From Loxodes magnus (taxonomy: Eukaryota > Ciliophora > Karyorelictea > Loxodida > Loxodidae), in NCBI GenBank assembly GCA_946699065.1, contig CAMPDV010000014.1:1240001-1304000 (forward strand): a DNA stretch of 64,000 bases, given 5' to 3'. The position numbers were made by a program, and so were the translations under genes. Shown here piece after piece: positions 1 through 14,151 of the stretch; positions within the stretch are counted from its first letter, which is position 1, and the number at the start of each line of letters is the position of its first letter. The notes under the pieces were generated by a model, which was given only the letters and a program-made list of their open reading frames with translations, searched no databases and was not told where the DNA came from.

Positions 1-290
1 ATAAAATATAGTAACTATATCATAAGACTGCTCTTGTTTGTAGGCTTTAAGGGAAAATTAAAATATCAGCTAAACTTTGAAATTTGATTAACTTTCGTTT
101 GATTGAATTTTTTGTATAATATAAGTATCTTATTATCTTTATGCTATAAGGGAATAATTAATTATTATATAAGAAGATTATAAACCTGGTAAAGATATAA
201 GTATAAGTAACTCTATAATAGATGATGTATAGTATACTATAATTATATTTTATACATCTATTAACTATTTTTACATTATATTGTAAGACT

Positions 291-2663
291 TCATTATAGT
301 TAGTTTTTACTATTTCTTAGTTTGTAAATAAAGAAAGCTAAATTTATATTTGTTACTTATAAATAAAGCAGATGAGTTTATTAATAGTTACCATAAAAAC
401 TAAAAGATTAATAGCTAATAATTTATTAAATTTAAATAGTCTATTCTTCAGCTTTTATCTTTCCTTTCTGTACTTTATTAAATTTGCTCACTTCATTTTT
501 TGAAGTGTTTAAAATAGACAATCCTAAATTCATCAATTTAGCCTGCATTTCACTAATTCACTATTGATTACTTTCACAAAAGTTCTATAAACTTAGATTG
601 CTATACAACTTATGAGAAATGCCATCTTAATTCTTACTATTACTAGTTATATAATTTCCACTATCAATATCGTTTTGGATTAATTGCTTTTCTACCTAAT
701 TTCTACCTGCAAGCAAAAAAGTTTTAATTATTAGCAGCTGTATTAAACTAGCTATTACTATAAGATTCTATTTTTATCTAAAGCTAAGCTAAGTCTTAGA
801 AAGTTTTAGTTACTCTGGCTTCAAAAGCATCTTTGCTATAAATAACTTTGTTAATAGGAAAAAGCAAACTAGCATTGATTTTATTTCAAGTTAGTTTCCA
901 TGATGAAAGTTCTATATTCTACTTTTTTCAAAGGGAGTAAGAAATTCTAAGTGAAATCTGATTGTAGGACTTGCAATGACGAAGTTAAAATAAAAAGCTA
1001 AAGCATCTGGTATTTATTCAGAATTCTTCATTAGTTAGGCAGAAAGATCGTTGAAAATTTACTTTAAGTGAATTCCTTAATTGTTTGATTCAAAGTTTTA
1101 CTCTGATTAAGTTAAATTATTTGACTATGATATTGAAGATGTACTTTAATTATTATTTTAACTATCAATTATTTTACTTAAATCTAGGTTAGGATTATTT
1201 ATCACTTTTTATAATGTTTTCTTACAAATCTTTAAGATTCATTTAAAAGCTACTATTTAGTTCTCTTGCTTTTCTTTTTCATAGTCTAAGTTTTCCTACG
1301 AATACTTTTTAAATAGCTCTATTCCCTAACTTTCCTCAATTTAAAGACTTTCTTTTTTTTAAATATCTAACTCTTCAACATCTTTCTGGATTTCTTATTA
1401 AGCTTAATTCCCTTCTGTTATATTTTCTTCTTTTGGTTGATTTTATTCTAATTAATTCTTACTTTAAACCTAAGATATTTCATCATCTTTTATCTATTTT
1501 TCTTCCATTTGTATTTGGATTGGTTGCTATTGGTTTAAGTCTAATTTATTATATTAATCAATAATAAAATTCTATATTAGTCTGAAATTTTCTCTATCGA
1601 AGTTTTGCTTGTTAAATGTCTTTTTTTTAATTATTTGCTTTTAGTCTTTAGTGTCGCTTTAATTCTTTATACTTTGATTTATCTTTTCTGGAGTATAATA
1701 ATTTGAAATTTCATGGGAGTTTAAAGTCTTAAATTTTTAAATAGATGTCGAAGATTTACAGCTTAAGTTTTAATTCCTTTATAGCTTCTAATTTTAATTT
1801 GCTTTTGATATTTAGCTTTATTATATAACTTAGCTACAATTCTAATCTAGGAAAGAAAACTCAGATTCTCTTTAAAAAAGAACTTGTGATTTGTTCAATT
1901 TTTAGATTTAAGTTTACTTAAAAGGGCTTTTTTATACTTCTCCAGCTAATTTCTAAGAAGATTCAATACTTCTACTAGGGATTTATGGCTATTTTTGAAA
2001 ATAGTTCTTTATTTAATAGTCAGAAGAAAGAAACTATTTCTGTTAATAGCCTTATAGTCAATTTGGAGAAGCTGAGTATTTATTTTTCATTTTTTACTCT
2101 CTATTTATTATTTTTGTAATCTTCTTGCTTTTATTACTCTCAGCAAGATTTATTTAGGCTGCAGATTTTGAATATGTCATCTACTTTTTTTCATTGCTTT
2201 GAAGGGAATTAATACTAGATTAATTTAAAAATGAGGCTTCTTCATCTTTCAATCCTCATTAGCTTGAATTAAGTTTTTCATTCTGGCTATTTGCTTCACT
2301 TTTTTAAATGTTTGAAATGTCTGGAAATTGAATCGCATTTAGACTCTTTTACTTATTATTAAAAGTCGTCACTTAATAGTGATTTGAATCTGATTAAATG
2401 CTTTGCTTTAACGAAATTACTTCTCTTTTTTAAGTTTATCCAATTTGCCTGCTGAATACTGCCAAACTCTGATCAGATCTGTTGTCAAATTTAATTCCCA
2501 TTGTTCTTTATAACTTTTGTTTGGCTTCGCTTAAAAGAGCTTTTTCTAGCTGTTTTCCAATTTTTAATTCTTGTTTGCTAGCTTCCTTGTTAATTATCTA
2601 CCTTTTTACTAGCTTTAATGACTTAGATAAATTAAAATGTTCTTAGGACTCTCTAACTTTCAT
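291..2663 (-). CDS. Unknown ~750-residue protein, paralog A (C terminus altered)
   Basis: The function is not recognised. The frame is open from ATG at 2663 down to the first in-frame TGA at 293-291 when TAA/TAG are read as Gln and internal TGA as Trp. The N-terminal ~440 residues are polar, low-complexity and rich in Q, N, K and S. A more ordered, leucine-rich region runs from about residue 470 to 730; it includes a conserved block beginning EQIPDALAFYFNF near residue 550. Paralog B (15618-17879) matches throughout, and the A/B differences fall mainly at third codon positions, which supports both the frame and past selection. Copy B ends at a TGA about 110 codons nearer the N terminus. In copy A a one-base shift puts the equivalent TGA out of frame, so translation would run on to 291. 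A may therefore be functional with a longer tail or be decaying. Confidence 0.6.
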
Positions 2664-5600
2664 TTTTATAATAATTTGATGATAGGCTTATTAAATATGG
2701 TATTATCTTAATTAAAGTAAAAAGCTTTAGAGATAAATGTCTAAGCTATAAAAATTTATGCTTAATCAAATTCTTAGATTTTAATTAAGCAACCTAAAGC
2801 TTAAATTTCTAGGCTAAATCACTTTGCTAGTAAAAACCTATAGAGAATTTAAATTTTCTTATAATAGCCAAAGTTATTAAAAGCGATTATATGATATAAA
2901 TGAGAAATATAAGAAGATTGTTATATAAAAGGGGCAATAACTAGAGCTATTAAGTTGAATATGCTATTGTATTATCTTAAAAAAGATTAGTGCTTATATA
3001 TACAATCCTAATTTTATTTAAATCTTTTCTAGAAGAGTGTATAATTAATAGTTATAGCCATATAGTATCAAGAAGCTAGTGTAGTTATATTAGACTAGTT
3101 GAATGTAAAAACTATTTCAGTTTGCTAGATGAAATCATGTGGCTTGATGTAAATAGTAGCAACTAATAGGTTTAATTTTTGGTATTTTATCTTTAGAATT
3201 AGTTTTATCATTGGATATATGAGGCTATTAAAGCGTCGAGCTAAACGCAAAATCTAAAAATTGAAAAAAAGAAAGCTTTAAAAAGAAATAAAGATATAAA
3301 TTAAAAAAGAGATTAAGATGCATAATAACAAGTAATAATAGCAGAAGAACAACTTTCTCTAAATAATCTTTCTAATTTTAATAATTTTAAATTATATAAA
3401 TGAAATTGCTTATCTCAAAAATAATCTGGCTAGTAGTTAAAAATAATATTTTCATATCAAAATGAATGGTTTATTAATTCATTTTTTTACTAGATATCTT
3501 AAATAGTAAATTAAATTTAAACTTAAAATAACCTTTCAAGCTAAGTATATAAAGTGCTAGGCTTTATCTTTAATTTAATTTTTATATAAGAACTTAGATT
3601 TTAACTCTAATATTTTATTAATTGGCATAGAAAAATAAATTTGAAGTGAATAAAATTTATTAATGAATCTTGCAAAACCAAAAATAAATATTGCTATAGG
3701 AATCTGAAACAAAAATTAAAATCCTACATAAATTTTAAGATTAAAGAAAATAAAATAGATTTAACTAAAATGTTATTAATTTAGAAGCAAATGTATATAG
3801 TCTCTTAAAATGTTAAGGTTTTGCATATTAAATATAACTAAGGAAATGTTTTGGATAATTGTAATTTCTTAATTTTATTTCTTTTTGCATAGATTTTAAG
3901 CAATATTTTCTTAAATTTAAGTTAATAAAAATGGGTAACACTATTAAAGGGTGAATAATGTTTAGTTAATCTTAATTAAAATAACTAAAGGTATCTAGAC
4001 ATACTAAATAGCATTGCTTATATAAATAAAGATTCATTTGATTGTTGCCATATGTTTAAAATAACTTATTTCTTTGTAGAATAGAAGACATCTATGCTAG
4101 ATAAAATTATTTTATATTTATTAAAAGCCCATGGAGTAAAAATGATTCTAGATGATCTAATTGGCTTTTTCTTTAAATTAATAACTCAAAATTATTTCTA
4201 TAAATTAAACTCTTTTAAAAGCAAATTTACATTAACCCTTTTGATTCTCTAAACCATTATAAGTGATTGGTAAGTTTATAAGATTAATAGTCTCCAATCA
4301 AAGATATTTAAATAAAGGTTTTATTTAGAAGATCTATTTTTGTCTATATTTTAACTTTTGCTCTTTCTTTTATTTATAAAATGGTTTGTTTTTCTTTATT
4401 TGAATTTCTTGGTAATTTACTAATAAGATGGGTTAATATATAAGCAGACTAAAGTTAATTAAATATATTGATTAACTTTTGATAATGAAATTTAAAAATT
4501 AAAATAGCTTTATTAATTAAGAATAAGTGTATCTCATGGTATTAAATATAGGTAAGACTTAAATAGTGGCTAAACTAGATGAACTATTTTAGTTATAGCA
4601 CTATGATATAAAACTAAATTTGAATAAATTATAATTAAACTTTATTATTTAAAATATTCTTAGTCATTTAGCATTCAATTGCTATTATTTGTTTTCTTAA
4701 GTTTCTAATGTAAATATAATTATTTTGTAGGTAAATTCAAGAAATTAATTATAGCATTTTTATAATGCCTTAAGAATTTAAAGAGAATGCTTTTTATATA
4801 TTTACTATATTAAGTTTTTTTCTTTGTTACCTCTGTATTATCAAATATTTTAAAAGAGAATACTAAATTTTTCATCAAGATTATAATTATGTGGACATTC
4901 AGTTTGACTATACAATTGAAATTTGAGCAATAAAATAAATGTTTATTGTAGCTTAAAGCTTATTAATTGAAAAATCACAAAAATAATTGTTTAGCTTTAA
5001 TAGCAAATTATAAGAAATACTTCTAATTTTCTAAATCAAAAAGATTTATTAATAATATCTAAAATTTGTGAAATTAAGTCTCTAATTTATTCTTAGAGAG
5101 AGGCTATATTATTTAGAAATAATCCTTATTTTTCTTAAATTTTTACAAAAAGTGTAAGAATATAAACATAAGATTTCCTCTTACTTTGCTTAGGTTGATT
5201 TAATTTAAATAGCTATAGAACCATTGCTTAATTGAATTACTTATATGCTTCTTAGTTATATAAATAACTTTACTATGATTAAGATAGTTTCTAAGCAATG
5301 CTAAATAATTTTAAATATAGCTCTAGTATATCTCAATGAGTTAAATCTATACTAAGTAAAAATAAAAATATCCCTATGTTTAAAATATAAAGCTCATAGA
5401 GTAAATTATAGTAATTTAAATTATTTGAATGGTTTTTAAAGATTATTTTATACTTAGAGTTTATAAATTTAATAAAGTTAAGAACTATTATTTAAATTAA
5501 ATAGGCTTACCTAAATTTAAATATTATTATCATTTAATACTTTCATAGTAATATAATTCTAATTATGCTTCTCTTTATTTAATCTGGTTTTATTGTTATA

Positions 5601-6639
5601 ACTATTATTTTAAATACTAGAGTACCCCTTAAAAAAGTTGTTTAGTCTTCAAAGCCTAAGCTAAAATTAAAATAATCTAATGATTATATTTTTCTATTCT
5701 TATTTGTCTGTTTATTACTACTTTAATTAATGCTGCAAATAAACTTTCTCTATATTTGATTTTATTATTACTCTTTATAATTTTTCTAGGCATTTTTAAA
5801 GAAGGATGATAAGAATTAGATAAAGTGTAAAAATTAATTATACCTTCTTAGATTAAATAAATTATATAATAGCCATTATTATATATCTCTCTTAATGAAC
5901 TATATTAGCTCATTAAAACTATAATAAAGTGTCTTTCTTTCTCTGTTATTATGTTATCATGCTTGTTTAATAATAAGAATTTAAATATTTCTTAATATGG
6001 ATGTGTAAATCACTATATTCACTTAAAGCTTCTTATTTATATATAATTAGACTATACTATTTAAAATTTTAAAGGTAATCATTCGTATCATTAATATGAT
6101 AAATATTTCCTTTTACTTAGATACCTTAAATTAATGAATCTCTAATTATAGCTAATGTATAAAAACTACATTAATTTAGAATACATCTAATTTATTACAT
6201 TATAATTGAAATACTACCTATATATTATTATATCTATTTATATATATTTTCACATTATTAAGGATATCCTGCTAAGCATATCAACTTAACAAAACCAAAT
6301 TATTTAATCAATCAACCATATTTTCCTGCTAAAAAGCTAGGAATCATTTATTTAAAAAGTACAATTGGGGTGTTTTTTGGATAAATTTAAGTTAAAGTAG
6401 AATCTAGATAATTATTATCTATTTAATCATTTAGCTTCTTTTAAACCTTTGCTCTTTAATCATAGAGAAGTTATTAAATATTAGTTAATATAGATTATAT
6501 TTTAACTCTTTTATACCTTAATGCTAGTTATCCTTGTGAAATAATAATCAAAGTCTATTTACAAAATAATTTAATTAAAAATCCTAAAGATTTCCATCTT
6601 TATTATCAAATAGCCTAATCTTGGAAAACACTATCAATT
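2664..6639. other. AT-rich stretch within duplication copy A, no gene resolved
   Basis: Very AT-rich sequence that partly matches 17880-21100. I see no recognisable domain or RNA gene. Patches may be decayed coding sequence, but no frame could be fixed by eye. Confidence 0.4.
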
Positions 6640-7123
6640 TTTTAAATTAGAGAACTTAATATTCTTATCAATATTATCGAAACTGCTAAAATCTCATCCT
6701 CAAGTAACTAAATTTTCCATCGTTTGCTTGCGTTTTTAAATTCCTTTTTAATATTCCTTTTCTAATAATGCTATCTTTAAATAGAGGTTAAAGAACTATT
6801 ATATTATCTGGATTTATTACTACAGTACTCACTTTCTTCGCTTTCAGAAACCTCTTTAATAGTTTCCAATGCTCTTTTACATCTTTAATCTAATTTAAAT
6901 TTAGGAACTCTGCAATTCTAAATCTTGCTACCTTTAATATGCTATCTGCTTATTAGAGTTTAGCCCAATTTGCTTATTTTTGCTTCACTATTTCCTACTA
7001 TTTTATTATTCATGTTACATTTAAGAGCCAAATATTTCTTAGGCAAGTTTTTGAATCTAAGGGTTTAGCCATCTCGCTATATATCTGTCATATTTATAAT
7101 TACAGGCAAGTGATTTATTAAAA
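6640..7123 (-). CDS. Conserved coding tract, copy A, ends unresolved
   Basis: A minus-strand tract shared with 21120-21570. In the frame where the two copies differ mainly at third positions, the product reads as a basic, serine/glutamate-containing segment with a run such as RCKRALETIKEVSESEES and later RWKIQLLEDEILAVS. The family is not recognised. The last part looks faintly Myb-like (Trp followed by an acidic -EDE- helix), but the three-tryptophan pattern is not present. Start and stop are not fixed and introns are possible. The support is paralog conservation, not a motif. Confidence 0.35.
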
Positions 7124-10105
7124 CAAATGTAGAAATATAGCAATAAAGTTTATACAGCTAGCTATCATTTTAAATATGGCTTTAAAACTAAATTGAAAGG
7201 CTTAAAATACTAATAATTACATTCAGTTATTACATTTTATAAAGCATATGTATGCTTATGCTTCTACTATCTAATAATATTAGGCTAAGTATTATATAAG
7301 CACTTAAAGACTATAAAAGGTATAGATAGAAAATAGTAGGAATTATTAGTTAAGATTTATTTATTGCTAACAATTAACTAAATATAAAGCGAAATTAAGC
7401 TACTGTATACTGCAAGGAAATCACTTTTATCATATAAAAGTAATAGCATAAACATATAAGTCTAGTAATTTATCCTATATATAAGATGACTATTATAAAG
7501 TTAAAAGTATAGACTAAATACTTGAATTCTCTATACAAAGATATGTATTATTTAAGCTTTTCCTATTAATAATTATTTAGCTATTTAATTTTATAGCTTA
7601 TACAGACATAATAATACAGCTATTGTTCTTCTTTATTTTAGAAAGAATTTTAACTAATAAAATTAAAAGTTTTTAAGTGGTTAATTACTAGTTAGCGTAT
7701 AATCTAGTTATAGACCTTTTTGGGATTTACTAGTTTAATAAAATTTAATTTGGCTATATTCTATCATTAAAGCTATTAAATTATATACTTTAGAGTAATT
7801 ATAAACTTTTAGTATCCTATTTTTAGTTTTAGAGCTAAGCAAGAAATTAATGGGTTAGTAAATTTTGAGGAGCTTAGTCAATTATTTAACTAAGGTAAAG
7901 CAAAAGCTTAAGTTTAATATAAAAGCCTATATTATCTAAGTAAACGCTTATATAATAAAGCTTCAAGGAAATAATAGAAAAATCTAAAAGAGAAATTATA
8001 GCCAATCACTTAAATCAGCTTTAGACTTTTATATCATTCCAAATTTTAAATAATAAAAATGAGCATTTGCTGATAAATATATATACTTGACTATAAAATC
8101 TAAAATAAAAGCTAATATTTTTGTAAAATATATCAATTTTATATGAATTTAGAGAGATAAAATCATATAGCATGATTTATAAGTTGAAGGGATAACACAA
8201 ATTTAATTTTTAATAAATAATCATCTAATTATTTCTGATATTCTAAATAAATAATAAAACGAGACAGTCAATTCATCCAGATCTAAAGGTTTGGGTAATA
8301 ATAGTAACTATAAATAGAAAATTAAAAAGACTTTTTAATAAGAAGAATTAAGTTGTTTTAATATTATAATACATGTTTCTAATATATTTTTATAAGAGAG
8401 AAGTATTTACTTCTTAGTTTATGTTAAGATAACTGCAAAAATTTAGCTTTAAATTTTTTATTTTCTTTAAATCTCTCATTAAAAGCAAAAATATTCATTC
8501 TATTCATAAAAAATATTTTTTCGCATTAAATTGAAAATCAACTTGAGGAAAGAAAAGGTGATTCATATTTTATTTTTATAAATCAATGATATGGTAAATT
8601 TCTATCTTTTTAATTAAAAGTAATCCTTATTGTTTAAATTAAATAATTATATTACATTAGCTATTAAATCTGCAATATGATGTCTAGATGAGTTTTAAAT
8701 ATAGGTTAATTACTATTTATGGTTTATTTTTGATGACTATCAAATTATATTTATAACTTTACTTTTGTAGTTTAATTATTTTGATATTTCTTTTAGATTA
8801 TTATTTAGTTTAGCTGAAAATAGAATTGTAATTACATTTATAGATGTAGTAACTCACTTTATTAGAAGTACTAAGTAGATTATATTTATTTACTTTATTC
8901 TTATATAAATAAACTTTTAGGATTATATTAGCATTTGTTTAAATAGCTATTAGCAATCATTTTATTATTAAGATTGAGATTTTTGGATATAAAGCAAAAT
9001 TTATAAAAAGAAGATTTTAAGCTAGCAAGATATTTAATAAAAGGTTATTGATTTGATATTAACTTATTGCTAGTAAATTACTAATAGTTTGCTGTTATTA
9101 TTAAAGATAATATTAACTTTACATTCTCTTTTTATATTACTTAGAAACCTAAAAAATAAAATATTACTAACAGTATATGAAGTACCTTAGATTTCTTAGA
9201 TAGAACCATAAATATTACAAACTAACATATTTTTTAATATACCATTAAAGTATTAATTATAGAAACATTTAATTTAAAGAAGTTATAGTTATTAAAGTCT
9301 GTATATATATCTGCTCTTCTAAGTATTTTAGCTGCAATCAGCTATCAAATAAAAATAATACTTTATATCCTCTAAATAAGGATTAATAATGATTATTAAA
9401 AGGGCTATTAAAGATAAAGAAATAATTATTAAATTTTTAATTTTATGTAAATGATATTTAAATATACCGTTACTTCCTATTAAATCTAGTTGTACTATCT
9501 AAGGATAGAAAATATGAATTATATAAATTTTAAAACTAACTTAAAAATTAAGCATTACATAGCAAGTTATCAAGCTAAGTTTCATTCATAGTTAAATATT
9601 CTTTATTAAGCTATTAAAAAACATATAAATCAGTTAACTTAAAATAAGCATGAAGCTCATAAATTATAAAAGAATATCAATACAAAGAACTCAAATAATG
9701 TAGACTTATTAATTATAAAATAATTTCTAAGAGAAATTAACTTAAAATGAGTTTAAGATGAGGCTAGTTATATAAAATTAGAAGTTTAAATACAATAATT
9801 ATCAATAATTTAGGCTATTATAAAAATTATTTTTTAGTTTATTATTAAACTATAAATCTTTTAAACTTATACTTGCTTTTTGAATTCAAAGAAATATCTT
9901 TAGAAATTATTTAAGAAACTTTAAAATATGAAAGTTAATAATCTATTATAAATACAAGGAATTACGTATCAACTTTAAAAATACCTATCTCATATGATTA
10001 AGTAAAGCTTGTTTTGTTAATTATGTTTTAAAGAGATTTGATGACTAAGAAATAAAAGCAAACTTTTCTAAGTTGCTAAAATTAAATTATTTAAGCTCTT
10101 TATCA
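7124..10105. other. AT-rich stretch, no gene resolved
   Basis: The left part continues the match to copy B, including a run near 8265 that resembles 23735. The rest is AT-rich sequence without a recognisable protein or RNA. Long open frames exist on both strands, but this is expected when only TGA can stop translation. Confidence 0.35.
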
Positions 10106-10699
10106 TCACATTTCAGATCTAATATCTTCAGCTTAATTTATTAATTTCTTTAAAGTAATTGCCTTGTTACGCTTCTGTAGAAGTGAAGATTCTCTCACAT
10201 TTTTAAAATATACGAGAGATTAGCTACTTGGAACGCGATTTTTGTTATCTTTGCTTTAAATAAATAAAATTTCCTTTGCTTAAATGCTTTCTAATTAATT
10301 TTGCTGAGTAGAATCACTAACTTAGACAGATGTAATAATACCTTCTCTTGTTTTTTATTTAAAAAATGAAGGATTTTCTCATATAGACTATGCTGGTTAG
10401 AATTAACTAGAATCAATCTTCTTCTCAGGAGTTTTTATTTCATATTTTTACCTTCTTAGTTATTTCAAATCACCTTTTGAGGGTTGTTCTATGTCGATTG
10501 GTATTTTATTAGGACTAAAAGGAGATATTTAGAGTAGAATATTCTAGACAAGTGGATGCTGGCTACTATTTAATTACTATAGATTATCTTTAACTCTTAA
10601 ATTAGCACTTTGTCTTTAATATGTTATTTATCTTCCTTTTCTATTACTTGCTTCGAGATTATTTCCATTACATCATTTTTCATATCTATGACCTTCCAT
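10106..10699 (-). CDS. Unknown basic 197-residue protein
   Basis: The ORF is intact from ATG at 10699 to TGA at 10108-10106, with a second TGA directly following in frame. Composition is unlike the random Ile/Asn/Lys/Phe translation of this AT-rich DNA. Proline, arginine, aspartate, glutamate and serine are frequent, for example FSPNKIPIDIEQPSKGDLK near the first third and EIKTPEKKIDSSQFQPAQS after it. No membrane segment, signal peptide or known domain is visible, and the protein looks soluble, basic and largely disordered. Two internal TGA codons read as Trp. The translated frame is clearly better than the other two across the whole length. No paralog appears in the window and the function is unknown. 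Confidence 0.55.
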
Positions 10700-11387
10700 A
10701 CTTTCCTATTTTTCAAGCTTTTAAATAAATTATTAAAGATATTTCCCATTATTCCAGTAAATACTTATGCTTTTATTTAAAATAAGCAGGATGATATAAA
10801 CTAGATATAATTGCGCCGAGTCTTTTTTCTTAATTTTACGTTTAATTTAATAGAAATTATAAAGTTAATGAGTGCTAATAAAGCATTTTATCTTTAGCTT
10901 TTATAAAGCCATAATAATTTTACCTTTATTTATTAATATACTTAGCCCTTGCTTATTTAATTCTTTTAATTATTAAGAGAAACTGTATAGTTAATGAATA
11001 TCTAAATTTACATATTAAAATAGACAACTTAATTAAGCATCAGGCACCTCAAACTATAATTATTGATTTATGCTTCTAAAATTTCAGCTAAAGTTATATG
11101 AAGTATAAGGCTACTTTAATATAGAGTGTTATTTTTAAATAATACATAGTAGTAATAAGTTCTTATTTGAAAGTCTTATTATAGATTAATAAGTATTTAG
11201 CTTATTTTCTCTGATACTTACTCATTTAATTATTCTAAAATTTACCTTTTTCTTCTTAAAGTAGTGTAAGAATTATGATCCCTTTATCTGAAATAAATAT
11301 ATTTTTAAGCATTATAAATAAATTCCTACTATTTAAATGGCATACCTTAAAGTATTAAATATTTAATATATTGTATTTAAATCCTTA

Positions 11388-11921
11388 TCAATGATACTTT
11401 AATACAACTAAGAAAAAATAATTAAAGCTTTATAAAAAAGAAAACTACTTAAACAAATAAAAGGATATTAAGAAAAAAAGGATAAGCAGAAATATTTAAT
11501 TTTAAAGGGAAAACTTAAGACTAAAGAAAGTTATCCTTTAAATAAAAGATAAATAAATAGAAATTATTATTCTATCGTTAGCATACCTACACTCTAATTT
11601 CCATTTTTCTGTCAAGGTTTTAGAAATTTACTAGATTAAAAACTAAAAAATTTTAACTTTAGTCAGATAAAACATAACGAAAAGATCTTAATATTTCGAA
11701 TGTTCAAGCATTTGCTGAAGATTATAGTATTTTTTAAACAGATAGTATATTAATTATTTTACATGGTTTATAAGCTAAATTAACTATATAATTTAACAAC
11801 TTAGATCATATGACAAATTCCTAATAAACATATTGAAGAAATCTCTCAAGAGTCTTAAGCATTCCTTTTATAACTCCTAGAAATATAATTTTGAGTTGCT
11901 TTCCTTACTTTAACTGTATAG
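11388..11921 (-). CDS. Possible coding tract, unidentified
   Basis: An open minus-strand frame ending at TGA 11390-11388 and extending beyond 11921. The product would be helical and leucine-rich, with segments such as KECLRLLRDFFNMFIRNLSY and TLTEKWKLECRYANDR. There is no motif, paralog or fixed start. Because open frames are cheap in this code and base composition, this is only a candidate. Confidence 0.22.
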
Positions 11922-13599
11922 TAGGTTAAATTAATTTTAATGAAAATATCTTTATAACTAGATAAGAGTAAATAGTTATATAGTTATGATAAAAATCAAT
12001 TTATAAGAAGACTAAGAAGCTTACTATTATTAAGGATTTTATTTTTTCTAAATTTTTATATTTTAGAAGCTGTAAAATCCAAACCTAAATAATAGTAACT
12101 AAACTCTACAGTTCTTTTAAATAGCAAAAATGAAGATAGCATCTAACCTCTTCTATCTAATTATATTTAAGCAGAAATCTTTATAAAATAATTTAGTGGT
12201 ATTAAAATTGATAAATCTATAGCAGCCATTTAATGATAAAATTTTGCAATACAGATGTATAAATTAAATAGCATACATAATTTATTTCAATTGATAAATA
12301 ATTAAAAGTGGTAAGATAAAAAACTAGAAATTAAAAATTTGATTTTTATCTATTCAGTTTAAATAAAAATTTTACAGTCCTAGTTAATTTTAGATGCTAA
12401 AACTTATAATTGAACACTTTATTTTTAATTTTTAAGATAAAAAATTATAATTTTATAGGAATTTTAAAATGAAAAATTTGATTCTTTATAAAATTAATAA
12501 GATATAAGTTGAAAAAAGAATATCTTAAAGATATAAACTGATCTTAAAATAATTAAAGATCTTTCATTATTGTTTTTCGTAGAATTACTCTCCTTGTTGA
12601 TTCTGCATTTGATCAGCTTAAGCTCTTTTATTTTATTTTGCTTTTATTAGCTTTCTTATTAAAAGCTTAGTATCTTAATTATATTATAAATGACTATTAG
12701 CTTTCTCACATTTAGAGCCAGGATTTCTCTAGAAAAATCTTTTTTAGTTTCTTATTTGATATTTAAGGTTCCAAATGCTAATTTTCCTGTGAGTTTCTAC
12801 TTCGTAATTTTATATAATTAACAAAGTAAAAGTGATAAAATAAAAATTGGAAGGCAAAGCATTGTATTACCATATAGTAGAGTAATCCTTTAAAATTCCA
12901 TCAGTTTACTCTTATACAAATAGTCTATAAGAATATTATATTTTATAATTTTGGTTGTTTAGGAAATTAAATTTTATACTAATGATATATACATAAAGAG
13001 TAAGGAGGAATTTGTTATATAAAACGGGTTTTTCTTATTTCTATCTTTTAAAATCTCATTTGCTATTTTAACCAAAATAGCCATATCCTTCCTTCATACT
13101 AATAAAAAGCTATTTTTAAATATATAAGGAATTAAATTATTTAGATCAACCTAGCTTAAAAATGTAGAATTTAGAGACCTTAGTTTCATTATGTAATAAT
13201 ACTAATACTCCTAAAAGAGAATAATAGTTTAAATAAATGTTATCTAATAATTAGAAATTGAAGGAAATAATATTTTATTTCTTTAGTTAGCATAGCAATT
13301 CCTTCATAACTTAGAAGTATTTTGAGTAGGTTAAGTATAGAATTTATTAACAGAAGATATAAATTCTACTCTTTAAAATTATGATATTTCTACCGTAATA
13401 AATATACCACTTAAATAAAATAGAAATTCATTACATTTCTTCTTATTGTTAACAATTATCTAACTTATTTTATTAACTTAAAGACTTATAAAAATATCAA
13501 GATAGTAAATAACTTATAATTAAAAGAAATAATTGAACTAATGAGTGTATAGAGATGATATATTTACTAAAATGATATTAGTGAAAATTTAAATAAGCT
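11922..13599. other. AT-rich stretch, no gene resolved
   Basis: No recognisable domain, RNA gene or repeat was found here. The coding tract to the left may extend into the first few hundred bases. Confidence 0.35.
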
Positions 13600-14151
13600 T
13601 CATTCTAGTAATAGAATAAATATAAAGCGCTTATAATAGCAAAATTATAAAATCAGTCTAAATTGTTAATAGGCTTTAGATATTTCCTTATAATCCTTAA
13701 TCTTGAAATTAATATTTACTCCTGTACTTTTTTCTAATTCATTATATAGTGCTTTACTTATTTCCTACATATTAAAATTCCAGATTCTTAAAGTGAAGAG
13801 ATGGAGGTATTTATTTATTTGATTATGTATTTTTTAAATGATTTCTAGGATCTTTGGTAAAAAATTCAAACCATTTAGAATTCTACAATCTAAAATTAGA
13901 TTTAAACCCTTTTTATATATTTTTGACTTGATTTGATGTTTCAATTTTACCAAAAATGTTTATTTATATCTAATCTCAGTTACTAATTTTAAAGTTACTA
14001 AAAGCAACTTCAGGTATTTATTTATTTAGAATGTTTAAAGTTTATGTTTATTCTTATATATGGATAAATGTAGTTCTAATGATGATAAATCTAATTAGAT
14101 AAAACTTAAACTTTAATTGATTATTTTATAAATACACTTTCCTCTTTTCAT
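13600..14151 (-). CDS. Diverged leucine-rich-repeat-like protein, 183 residues
   Basis: The frame runs from ATG at 14151 to TGA at 13602-13600. The product has regularly spaced leucines and asparagines and ends with a stretch like NFNMQEISKALYNELEK followed by ...VNINFKIKDY. That resembles the ribonuclease-inhibitor-type LRRs common in ciliates (N-x-I-x-D-x-G-I/A-x-x-L-x-x-x-L-x-x), but the repeats are degenerate. If real, such proteins act in protein binding. The small size and eroded repeats suggest a fragment or decaying member of a larger family. The start is simply the first in-frame ATG giving a consistent reading. The LRR call is by pattern only. Confidence 0.38.

Larger units (their letters stand above)
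1..8690. repeat. Segmental duplication, copy A
   Basis: This block is a diverged copy of 15135-24160. Collinear matches are visible along its length: near 20-110 against 15160-15240, the coding block 430-2663 against 15600-17879, a coding tract near 6640-7000 against 21130-21430, and a run near 8265-8300 against 23735-23770. The left end is cut by the window edge. Divergence is high by eye, roughly a quarter to a third of sites in non-coding parts, so the duplication is old. Copy B has since received a gag-like element and the LINE, which copy A lacks. Confidence 0.75.
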
